From the NCBI GenBank assembly GCA_963665085.2, contig CAXXXS010000001.1:3534001-3598000 (forward strand): DNA of 64,000 nt, read 5' to 3'. The stretch comes from G963665085 sp963665085. Lineage in GTDB: Bacteria > Bacteroidota > Bacteroidia > Bacteroidales > JAAAOM01. This document shows positions 34,598-42,340 of this stretch, one piece after another. The notes beneath the pieces were generated by a model. That model was not told where the DNA came from, made no database searches, and was given only the letters and a program-made list of their open reading frames with translations. Position numbers and translations under genes: made by a program. Every line of letters starts with the position of its first letter. Position 1 is the stretch's first letter.

Positions 34598-37500
34598 ATG
34601 AAAAAACATTTTTGTGTTTTAACACTGGCAGCAATTGTTCTTTTAGTATTAACCCGCTGTGAAACAGAAACGGTAAAATCCGAAATACAACTCGAACAAG
34701 GTTTTGTAAATCCTCCCTCAAGTGCGCAACCACGAGTGTGGTGGCATTGGATGAATGGAAATATAACCAAAGATGGAATTCAAAAAGATTTGGAATGGAT
34801 GAAACGTTCCGGTATCGGTGGATTTCAAAATTTTGATGCTGCTTTTATGACTCCTCAAATAGTAGAAAACAGGTTGGTTTATATGACTCCGGAATGGAAA
34901 GAAGCTTTTCAGTTTACAACAGAGTTGGCAGATTCATTAGGACTGGAAATGGCAATTGCAGGGTCTCCGGGATGGAGTGAGAGTGGTGGCCCATGGGTTC
35001 CTGCCGCAGAAGGAATGAAAAAGATGGTGTGGAGTGAAATGATGGTTGAAGGAGGGAAAGCTTTTAAAGGTATTTTGCCACACCCTCCAACAAGCACAGG
35101 TGCTTTTCAGAATTTACAGGCACAGGGAGAATCTTCAATCACGGGAGGAGAAGAAAAGCCAATCCCCGAGTATTATGCAGATGCTGCTGTTATTGCTTAT
35201 AAGGTTCCGGATGCAGATAAAACCTTACAGGAATTAAATCCAAAAATTACTTCAAGTGCAGGAACGTTTACACTGGAGCAACTAACTGATGGTGATCTGG
35301 TAACCAGTTCGTTTTTGCCGGCAGCCAAAGAAGGTAAGCTATCCTGGGTTCAGTTTGAATTTGATCAGCCTCAAACCATTCAATCCATATCCATGGTAGG
35401 TGGAGGAGATGTAGGTAGATTTGGAAGTATTAGCAGCCGCGAAAAAAGAATGTTGGAATATAGTACAGATGGTAAAAATTTTAATAAGATTATCGATATT
35501 ACTGCTGGCGGTATTAATCAAAGAACAATTACATTTGATGATGTTACAGCAAAATATTTCAGGGTTGCGATATCAACACCACCTCCTCCAAAACCTGGAG
35601 AAGGAAATATGTTTTTCGGAAACATGGGAGGAGAACAGGGTCCGCAGGGAACAAAAATTGCTGAGATTGTTTTACATACCATACCCCGGATTCAATACTT
35701 TGAGCAAAAAGCCGGATTTGCTTATGTAACAGATGTTGAAACTATTTTAACTCCGGAAACAGAGACAGAAAATACAATCAAAGAAGAGAAAGTAATAAAT
35801 CTTACCGAACAGATGGCTGACGATGGTACGTTAGAGTGGGAAGTTCCCGAAGGAAAATGGAACGTAATTCGTGTTGGATATTCGTTAACAGGGCATCAAA
35901 ATAGTCCTGCGTCTCCGGAAGCAACAGGTCTCGAAGTTGATAAACTAAATCCTGGTTATGTAACCAATTATTTTACGAATTATTTCGATCAATACAAAGA
36001 TGCTACGGGCGGATTAATGGGAGACAGAGGACTTCAATATGTGATTACAGATAGCTATGAAGCAGGTGCTGCAAACTGGACAGACAGGATGATTGAAGAA
36101 TTTAATCAGAGGAATAGTTACGATATTATTCCCTGGTTGCCAGTTCTTACCGGAAAGATTGTTAAGAGCAGTGAAGCAAGTGAGAAATTCTTGTGGGATT
36201 TCCGGAATACACTGGAAGAGATGATTGCTGAATACCATTACGACGGGCTTTCATCGATTCTGGAAGAGAGAAATATGGGGCGTTACACAGAATCTCATGA
36301 AGACAAGCGGGCTATGATTGCAGATGGAATGGAGGTTAAGAAAAATGCTGATATACCAATGAGTGCTACCTGGGTGCCGGATGGTCGGGGTCCTGTAGGG
36401 CCAAATGGTCCAACTGTACAAACCAGGTTTAAAGCGGATGTTCGGGAATCAGCTTCTGTAGCCCATATTTATGGACAAAACATTGCTGCTGCGGAGTCGT
36501 TTACAGCTATCGGTAATTCATTTGCATTTGCTCCGGAACGCTTAAAATCAACTGCGGATATTATGCTTTCCAATGGATTAAATCGTTTTGTGATACATAC
36601 CTCAGTTCATCAGCCTGTAGATAATAAGTTCCCTGGATTAGGTTTAGGGCCTTTTGGACAGTGGTTCACCCGTCACGAAACCTGGGCAGAACAGGCTAAA
36701 CCCTGGATGGATTACCTGGCAAGGAGTTCTTACATGCTGCAACAAGGTAAATTCGTTGCGGATATTATTTATATCTATGGACAAGGTTCTAATTTAACCT
36801 GGTTGTTCAAAGATGAGATGCCTCCTGTTCCTGAAGGATATAATTATGATTTTCTGAATGCAGGTGCCATATCATCTGTTTTGTCTGCGAAAGATGGACA
36901 GGTTGTTACTCAAACAGGAATGAATTATAATCTTTTGGTTCTTGATGCAAGCACCCGTTATATGACATTGGATGTGTTAAAGAAAATTCAGGAATTAGTT
37001 AATGCAGGAGTTACTGTTTTAGGACCAAAACCTATTAACACACCTTCGTTAAATGATGATGAAGAAGAGTTTCAAACTATCGTAAGTCAACTTTGGGATG
37101 AAGGAAAAGTTTATTCCGGAAAATCAATGGCTGAAGTACTCAATACACTAAATATAAAACCTGATTTCCAATATGTGAAGCAGCAAAAGAATAACATGAA
37201 GTTTGTACATAGAACGTTAGAAAATCAGGATTTATACTGGGTAAATACTACATCAAAAGAAAGTCAAAAGCAGGAACTTACATTCCGTATTTCAGGTATG
37301 GAGCCAGAAGTATGGAACCCGGTAACGGGCGAAATATCACCAGTTTCCTATAAAATGGATGCAGAAAAAACAACCATTAGTTTAAGTATGGATCCAGAGG
37401 ATGCGTTGTTTATCGTGTTCAGGAATAAAACAAAAGAAAAATCAAAAGTTTTGCCAGAAATAACAGAGAGCGAACTATTATCAATTTCAGGAGATTGGGA

Positions 37501-37966
37501 AGTGAAATTTCAACCTGAGAGAGGGGCACCGGAAAGTGCGATGTTTAGTGTGTTAACTCCATGGAATGAGAGTGAAAATTCAGGAATAAAATATTTTTCT
37601 GGAACAGCAGAATATACAAAAACATTTGATGTACCTGAAGAATGGCTTTCAGAGCAAGCAGAACTTTATCTAGATTTGGGAGAAGTTGATAATTTGGCGG
37701 AAGTTATCCTCAATGGAAAATCTTTAGGAATCGTATGGAAAAAGCCATTTAAGGTAAATCTGAATGAAGCGATTAAAGCAGGAGAGAACGAACTATCAGT
37801 TAAGGTAACTAACCTCTGGGTTAACAGGTTAATAGGAGATCAACAGCCTGGAGTTGAAAATCCGGTTACGTATACAACTCAGCCATTTTATCGTGCTGAT
37901 TCACCATTACTTCCTTCAGGAATGATGGGGCCGGTTATTATTACCTCGTGTAAAGAAAAGAATTAG
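34598..37966 (+). CDS. GH106-like alpha-L-rhamnosidase, lipoprotein
   Basis: A 1122-residue exported enzyme. The signal peptide ends in a lipobox-like LTRC (MKKHFCVLTLAAIVLLVLTRC). The N-terminal barrel starts with FVNPPSSAQPRVWWHWMNGNI and MKRSGIGGFQNFDA, the hallmark of glyco_hydro_106 proteins; later landmarks are ESASVAHIYGQNIAAAESFTAIG, GLNRFVIHTSVHQP and NETWAEQ-like HETWAEQAKPWMDYLARSSYML. A C-terminal beta-sandwich (GDWEVKFQPERGAPESAMFS; YLDLGEVDNLAEVILNG) completes the family. Characterised GH106 enzymes cleave alpha-L-rhamnose from pectins such as rhamnogalacturonan. It is more divergent than the two copies at 51923 and 56991. Confidence 0.9.
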   Translation: MKKHFCVLTLAAIVLLVLTRCETETVKSEIQLEQGFVNPPSSAQPRVWWHWMNGNITKDGIQKDLEWMKRSGIGGFQNFDAAFMTPQIVENRLVYMTPEWKEAFQFTTELADSLGLEMAIAGSPGWSESGGPWVPAAEGMKKMVWSEMMVEGGKAFKGILPHPPTSTGAFQNLQAQGESSITGGEEKPIPEYYADAAVIAYKVPDADKTLQELNPKITSSAGTFTLEQLTDGDLVTSSFLPAAKEGKLSWVQFEFDQPQTIQSISMVGGGDVGRFGSISSREKRMLEYSTDGKNFNKIIDITAGGINQRTITFDDVTAKYFRVAISTPPPPKPGEGNMFFGNMGGEQGPQGTKIAEIVLHTIPRIQYFEQKAGFAYVTDVETILTPETETENTIKEEKVINLTEQMADDGTLEWEVPEGKWNVIRVGYSLTGHQNSPASPEATGLEVDKLNPGYVTNYFTNYFDQYKDATGGLMGDRGLQYVITDSYEAGAANWTDRMIEEFNQRNSYDIIPWLPVLTGKIVKSSEASEKFLWDFRNTLEEMIAEYHYDGLSSILEERNMGRYTESHEDKRAMIADGMEVKKNADIPMSATWVPDGRGPVGPNGPTVQTRFKADVRESASVAHIYGQNIAAAESFTAIGNSFAFAPERLKSTADIMLSNGLNRFVIHTSVHQPVDNKFPGLGLGPFGQWFTRHETWAEQAKPWMDYLARSSYMLQQGKFVADIIYIYGQGSNLTWLFKDEMPPVPEGYNYDFLNAGAISSVLSAKDGQVVTQTGMNYNLLVLDASTRYMTLDVLKKIQELVNAGVTVLGPKPINTPSLNDDEEEFQTIVSQLWDEGKVYSGKSMAEVLNTLNIKPDFQYVKQQKNNMKFVHRTLENQDLYWVNTTSKESQKQELTFRISGMEPEVWNPVTGEISPVSYKMDAEKTTISLSMDPEDALFIVFRNKTKEKSKVLPEITESELLSISGDWEVKFQPERGAPESAMFSVLTPWNESENSGIKYFSGTAEYTKTFDVPEEWLSEQAELYLDLGEVDNLAEVILNGKSLGIVWKKPFKVNLNEAIKAGENELSVKVTNLWVNRLIGDQQPGVENPVTYTTQPFYRADSPLLPSGMMGPVIITSCKEKN

Positions 37967-37993
37967 TTGTTGTTATTAGTTAATGTTTATTGA

Positions 37994-38024
37994 AAAGCTC
38001 CGGTACAAATCCGGAGCTTTTTTT
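37994..38024 (+). terminator. Rho-independent terminator after the GH106-like gene
   Basis: AAAGCTCCGG and CCGGAGCTTT form a perfect ten-base stem with a seven-base loop (TACAAAT), followed by TTTT. Confidence 0.9.
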
Positions 38025-38174
38025 ATTGTGGTACGTAAGGTAGCAGGTTCATATCAGGATACTCCCGTTGACGTTGATTATTAAACTATGGTTACTTATA
38101 TCAGAGATACCTAAATCCCATAGTTGTCAGGATAAAAAAAAGAAGGTTTGGGGAATACGGTAAAGGAAATTTAA

Positions 38175-38487
38175 TTTTATATTGGTTTAACGTTTACTCT
38201 CCCAGATTGAGTCTCCGACTCAATATTTCCCCCTCTCTTTCAAGAGAGGGGGAAATATCCAGCAAAGCTGGATGAAAGGGTGAGTACATAATATCCTTTA
38301 AATTACTCCTTGACATTTTTTAGCCTGATAGGGTGACTTTTCGTTACTTCGAGATAATAACTAAGACAAATCTATTTTGTAGCTCTTCTTCAAGTCCTCC
38401 TGTGAGGAGGATTTAGGAGGTCATCTTAATAAACGCCTGTAATTTTAATGAGGTATCCAATAGTTGCCCATAATTTTCGCTTATGAT
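38175..38487. repeat. About 310-bp direct repeat, left copy (flanks PAP2 gene)
   Basis: Starts with TTTTATATTGGTTTAACG and ends with TTTTCGCTTATGATTT. The same order of blocks recurs at 39644-39942. Inside is a 36-base inverted repeat at 38223-38258 (ATATTTCCCCCTCTCT and its complement), an ATCCAGC/GCTGGAT hairpin, a TACTTCGAGATAATAACTAA block and a TCCTCCTGTGAGGAGGA hairpin. No coding capacity. Confidence 0.85.
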
Positions 38488-38554
38488 TTTTAAACCTGAC
38501 AGAGTTCAAAGAACCTGTCAGAGTTTATAATCAAATGACTCTTTGGATAGCTTC
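38450..38554. repeat. Short MITE-like element in inverted orientation, overlapping the direct repeat
   Basis: Ends GAGGTATCCAA and TTGGATAGCTTC are inverted repeats. The right half (AACCTGACAGAGTTCAAAGAACCTGTCAGAGTTTATAATCAAATGAC) is the reverse complement of the CTGTCAGGTT MITE interior at 39981-40111. The left half belongs to the repeat at 38175-38487, so the two families have recombined or nested here. Confidence 0.7.
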
Positions 38555-38611
38555 ATTTTCAAGGCTTGCGAAGCTGGTAAATCAGAAGTCTTTTTTTCAA
38601 TGACTAATTAA

Positions 38612-39430
38612 CTAACCAATTGTATAGATTAGTCTTATATAACCCAAGGAAAGTTCAACATTAAGATTCTTGTTTGTTTCCCCCGATTTATGCAATACAG
38701 GAACCAAATATCCGATTGCACTCCCCACAAAAGCACCCATAAGTATATCTGTTGGGAAATGCCTCCCTGCCTCATATCGGAGATATCCTGTATAACTGGC
38801 CAATGAAAGTGAAGCAATCCATACTGACTTACTAAAAAGTGATTTGCCATAAATATCGGTAACTGTTTTGGATAGGAATACAGCTGATGTAAATGCCATG
38901 GATGTATGTCCGGAAAAAAAAGAATTTGTAACATTGTATTCTAATGTAGCAGCCTTTTCTTCCATACTTAATTGTGTTGAATATAAATAAGGCCTCTTCC
39001 TTTGAGCTAATGTTTTTACCAAACTGGCAACTTCGGAAGTTAACGTAATTGTTTCAACGTACATAAGGCCAAGTGTAAACGTATTGTTAAAGTTTCCACC
39101 CATTGCTTGTCCAACGATTAATGCAATGGGTAATTTTACAGCGGTAGATCTTGTTTTGTCACTTAAGTTGCTAAGCTCATTATTCCAATTGTGAACAGCA
39201 GATCTATCAATAAAATTGATATTTTTATAATCCAATTCTATTAGTTCACTGTATTCAAGTGGTTTCACCTGTTGCTGTTTTGAATTAGAATATTTACCGA
39301 TAGCATAACCTAATGGGAGTAAAACTAAATCTGATTTGTTCAATTTATAGGGGAAATTATTTTCCTGACCTTTCAACGAAATCGAGAGCATAAAGATAAG
39401 CCCGATTACAAAACAACCTTTCTCTATCAA
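38612..39430 (-). CDS. PAP2-family phosphatase, membrane-associated/exported
   Basis: A 272-residue PAP2 superfamily phosphatase. The signal is MIEKGCFVIGLIFMLSISLKGQ from a TTG start; the next in-frame ATG (at 39391) would remove most of the signal, so TTG is preferred though no ribosome-binding site is seen. The three catalytic motifs are present: KRPYLY (motif KxxxxxxRP: AQRKRPY), SFFSGHTSMAF (PSGH type) and YEAGRHFPTDILMG (SRxxxxxHxxxD type with RYEAGRH). It acts on lipid phosphates or pyrophosphates in the envelope. It stands alone on the minus strand, framed by about 300-bp direct repeats. Confidence 0.9.
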   Translation of the reverse strand: MIEKGCFVIGLIFMLSISLKGQENNFPYKLNKSDLVLLPLGYAIGKYSNSKQQQVKPLEYSELIELDYKNINFIDRSAVHNWNNELSNLSDKTRSTAVKLPIALIVGQAMGGNFNNTFTLGLMYVETITLTSEVASLVKTLAQRKRPYLYSTQLSMEEKAATLEYNVTNSFFSGHTSMAFTSAVFLSKTVTDIYGKSLFSKSVWIASLSLASYTGYLRYEAGRHFPTDILMGAFVGSAIGYLVPVLHKSGETNKNLNVELSLGYIRLIYTIG

Positions 39431-39643
39431 GATAATTATAATTGAATTAATACTATCACATTATCTTTTACGAGGTAATTTTTTATGGTGTTCCACTTGT
39501 ACTAATGATAAGAATCACCATTAACAGGAGATATTTATTCTTTTTTTCTTTTCGATTCATGCTACAGAAGAGAAATAATCGATTTATAAACAGGTTTTTT
39601 ATGATAAGAAAATCTTATATGGCACAAGAACTTCGGCACTCTA

Positions 39644-39942
39644 TTTTATATTGGTTTAACGTTTACTCTTCCTGATTGAGTCAGAGCCTCAATCTTTCCC
39701 TCTCTTGAAAGAGAGGGGGAATATCCAGCTTTCTGGATGAGGGGGTGAGTACATAATATTCTTTATATTACTTTTTTACATCTTTTAGCATGATAGTGCG
39801 ATTTATCGCTGCTTCGAGATAATAACTAAAACAAACCTGTTTTGTAGCCCTTCTTCAAGTCCTCCTTAGGAGGTCATCTTAATAAATGCTTGTAATTTTA
39901 ATGGTGTATCCGATAGTTACCCGTAATTTTCGTTTATGATTT
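39644..39942. repeat. About 300-bp direct repeat, right copy
   Basis: Matches 38175-38487 block for block: TTTTATATTGGTTTAACG, the CCCTCTCTTGAAAGAGAGGG palindrome, ATCCAGCTTTCTGGAT, GGGTGAGTACATAATAT, CTTCGAGATAATAACTAA, TTTTGTAGC, TCAAGTCCTCC, and TTTTCGTTTATGATTT. The TCCTCC/GGAGGA hairpin is shorter here. Noncoding. Confidence 0.85.
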
Positions 39943-39980
39943 CTGTGAATTTTTAATTATAAAAAATGCTATTATAGAAA

Positions 39981-40111
39981 GAGGCTGTCCAAAAAGTCAT
40001 TTAATTGTAAACTCTGTCAGGTTCTTTGAACTCTGACAGGTTAAAAATCAATTAATTGTTAAAACCTGACAGAGTCGTTAGACCTGTCAGAGTTACCTTT
40101 TGGACAGCCTC
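39981..40111. repeat. MITE-like element, 131 bp, best-preserved copy
   Basis: Terminal inverted repeats GAGGCTGTCCAAAAAGT and ACCTTTTGGACAGCCTC pair over 15 of 17 bases. The interior has four CTGTCAGGTT/ACCTGACAG type blocks. This copy defines the family with 11044-11176, 6944-7077 and the inverted part of 38450-38554. No transposase gene is nearby. Confidence 0.88.
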
Positions 40112-40151
40112 ATAACAAGAGGTGATTAAACACCCTATTATCTTATAATTT

Positions 40152-40241
40152 AACCTTTTACATCTTTTAACCTAATGGCTATGCGACTTAGCGGGGCCTA
40201 GGAGGTAAATTGCATTTTGTAGCAGGCACTTTAGTGCCTGC
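40152..40241. repeat. Fragment of the long repeat plus a GCAGGCACT hairpin
   Basis: TTTACATCTTTTAACCTAATGGCTATGCGACTTA echoes the middle of the long direct repeat (about 39770-39810), then TTTTGTAGC. A perfect nine-base stem GCAGGCACT / AGTGCCTGC with a TT loop sits at 40222-40241. The remaining gap to 40553 shows no gene and presumably carries the promoter of the isomerase gene. Confidence 0.55.
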
Positions 40242-40553
40242 CTATTACAATTCTGTCTTTACAGACCGGAAGAAATCTAAACGTGCATGTAATTATTTTA
40301 AATACTCTAAAACATTGAATAACTAAGTTTTAATACCCGAACTCCCGTTAATTGTTAAACGATACAAAAAGCTGGTATATTTTAACACGGTCTTTTGTAG
40401 TTGATGTGTAGAAAATTAGTCGGTTAAAATATTTTTTAGGTTTAACTAATTAGGTAATTCTGTTCTTTAACATATATTTAGTTTATAATGTGTAATTAAT
40501 TACCTATTTAACTAAATTTAGGCTTTCTATTTCAAACCTAAAATTTAACAAAG

Positions 40554-41675
40554 ATGGATAATAAACCCAAAAAAGAACAACTTTCAAGACGTAGATTTAT
40601 TGGAAGTTCAGCATTAATCGCATCGTTATCTACAATCCCTTTGAGTTTTGCTTGTAAGAATACTGCAACTGCTTCAACAGAAGTTTCAACAGAAAGTAGG
40701 TTAAATTCAAAATTTGGAGGAGTACAGATAGGAACAATCACTTATAGTTTCCGGGGAATAAATGGAGTGGACGAGACCATTAAAGCATGTGCTGAAGCTG
40801 GTGTGAGCTCAGTAGAGTTAATGGGAAATGGTGTGGAAGAGTATCTTGGAGCACCAAAGAATCCAGTACAAAGGCAATTCAGATTTCCTGGAGGAGCTCC
40901 TGGTGGTATGCCACCAGCTGGAGGCCCTGGAGCAGGAGCACCACCTCAAAAAATGATGAGACCAGAGCCAGTTCCTTTGACTCCTGAAGAAGAAGCAGCG
41001 GAAGCGGCTTATAAAGAAGAATTAGCAACCTGGAGAGCAGGAGCCGATGTAATGGCAAAATGGGAAGGCCTGAAAAAGAAATTTGATGATGCTGGTATTA
41101 AAGTCCATATTTTTAAGTGGACTGCTGGTGATACTGATGAAGAACTGGATTATTCATTCCAGGCTGCAAAAGCACTTGGTGCAATGGGAATTACAACAGA
41201 AATGACAGAAGAGTCTGCTCAATCATTAGGCCCTGCTGCTGAACGTAATGGAATGTTAGCTATCTATCACAATCATGGTCAATATCATGATATGACTTTG
41301 GAGGATATTGAAAGATTATTGAACTATTCTCCTGCAAACCGTTTGAATTTTGATGCAGGTCATTATTTTGGTTTTGGTTATGATGCAACTGGTAAAGTAG
41401 ATGTTTTACAATTTATTAACCATTTTGCCAGTATGGATAAAATAGCAAGTATCCATTTAAAAGACAAAACCAGCTTAAATAATGAATCTTTAAGTAACGC
41501 TAATCAGGTATGGGGACAAGGCGAAACTCCTATTGAGGATATTTTAAAACTTGTTCAAACTAAATATTCTACTATTAATTGCGATATTGAATTGGAATAC
41601 CAGGTAAAAGATTGGTCAACAGCAGTGAAAGAGGTTAATACCTGTGTTAACTACTGTAGAGAGATATTAATCTAA
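40554..41675 (+). CDS. Sugar phosphate isomerase/epimerase-like TIM-barrel protein, Tat signal
   Basis: A 373-residue AP_endonuc_2/xylose-isomerase-like TIM barrel. Residues 11-19 (SRRRFIGSS) form a twin-arginine signal followed by a hydrophobic stretch ending near AC. Barrel landmarks: GTITYSFRGINGVDETIKACAEAGVSSVELMGNG, LAIYHNHGQYHD, NFDAGHYFGFG, IASIHLKDKTS and CDIELEYQ, which supply the usual metal-binding Glu/His/Asp set. An insertion rich in Pro and Gly (about residues 105-150) lies after the first strand-helix unit. Such exported enzymes are common beside Bacteroidota glycan loci and may act on oxidised sugars made by Gfo/Idh/MocA enzymes like the one at 15943; the substrate is an inference. 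Confidence 0.85.
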   Translation: MDNKPKKEQLSRRRFIGSSALIASLSTIPLSFACKNTATASTEVSTESRLNSKFGGVQIGTITYSFRGINGVDETIKACAEAGVSSVELMGNGVEEYLGAPKNPVQRQFRFPGGAPGGMPPAGGPGAGAPPQKMMRPEPVPLTPEEEAAEAAYKEELATWRAGADVMAKWEGLKKKFDDAGIKVHIFKWTAGDTDEELDYSFQAAKALGAMGITTEMTEESAQSLGPAAERNGMLAIYHNHGQYHDMTLEDIERLLNYSPANRLNFDAGHYFGFGYDATGKVDVLQFINHFASMDKIASIHLKDKTSLNNESLSNANQVWGQGETPIEDILKLVQTKYSTINCDIELEYQVKDWSTAVKEVNTCVNYCREILI

Positions 41676-41720
41676 TAAATGAATAACAGGGACCGGTAAA
41701 TTATTGGTTTGTTTAATATT

Positions 41721-41756
41721 AAAAGTCATCTTTCATTATGAGGGATGGCTTTTTTG
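41721..41756 (+). terminator. Rho-independent terminator after the isomerase gene
   Basis: AAAGTCATC pairs with GATGGCTTT (one G-T pair) and runs into TTTTTTG. Confidence 0.75.
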
Positions 41757-41771
41757 TTTTTGCGCAATCCT

Positions 41772-41894
41772 TGCCAACGCGGTTGGGACGATTTTCTCCA
41801 TTGCGGATTTCATGCCAACATGGTTGGGACGATTTCCGCAACTGCGGTTTTTATGCCAACGCGGTTGGGATGATTTTCACAGTTGTGAAAAGCC
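41772..41894. repeat. Tandem repeat, three units of 41 bp
   Basis: Units start at 41772, 41813 and 41854, each with TGCCAACGCGGTTGGGACGA or a close variant, then about 17 more variable bases. The variable parts in units 2 and 3 each contain a small inverted repeat (CCGCAACTGCGG; CACAGTTGTG). After it, AAAGCCTCCTGA/TCAGGAAGCTTT (41887-41919) forms a further hairpin. No credible gene covers it. Confidence 0.8.
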
Positions 41895-42051
41895 TCCTGA
41901 CTGAGTCAGGAAGCTTTCCGCATAAACAATATATCTAAGTGAAATTATAACCTCCTAATTTTCTCTGCGCTACCCAGCGTTCTCTGCGGTTTTTTATTTT
42001 GATTGAATTTGTATCAACAGTTTAACTTACATTCATTAAAATGATCTCCTA

Positions 42052-42227
42052 AAGAAGCTGTCTATAAACTCATAAAAAAATATGGAAGTTCATTTCTTTC
42101 TTACTCTGTGAAACTTTGTGTATTCTTTGTGTAACTCTGTGTTACAATTCTTTAAGATTATACCACAGAGAGCCGCAGAAGAGACACAAAGAACCACAAA
42201 GGCTTTTTAGACCTCCTCCTTGAAGAG
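42052..42227. repeat. Large imperfect inverted repeat (CTTTGTG/CTCTGTG type)
   Basis: The left arm 42103-42144 (ACTCTGTGAAACTTTGTG, TTCTTTGTGTAACTCTGTG) and the right arm 42162-42202 (CCACAGAGAGCCGCAGAAG, ACACAAAGAACCACAAAG) are roughly complementary. The outer ends AAGAAGCTGTCTATAAA and TTTTTAGACCTCCTCCTT are weak inverted repeats, so the whole could be a further MITE. The gap between 41920 and 42340 has no gene. Confidence 0.5.
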
Positions 42228-42340
42228 GAGCTATTCTGTACTATGAAGTCTCTGATTGAGAAAAACGGATTTTTATGTTTCTTTTTTTCGAATTGATATT
42301 AAATTAACAACCTTTGTAATTAGGAAGAATTCGTAATATT

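Noticed and set aside
41772..41894. Possible mini-CRISPR array (24-base conserved part plus 17-base variable part, three units)
   Set aside because: The variable parts are too short and are similar to one another, the unit length is fixed at 41 bases as in a plain tandem repeat, and no cas genes are in the window.
41704..41938. Two overlapping 66-residue frames across the tandem repeat
   Set aside because: They exist only because the 41-bp repeat has few stops; there is no ribosome-binding site and composition is unlike neighbouring proteins.
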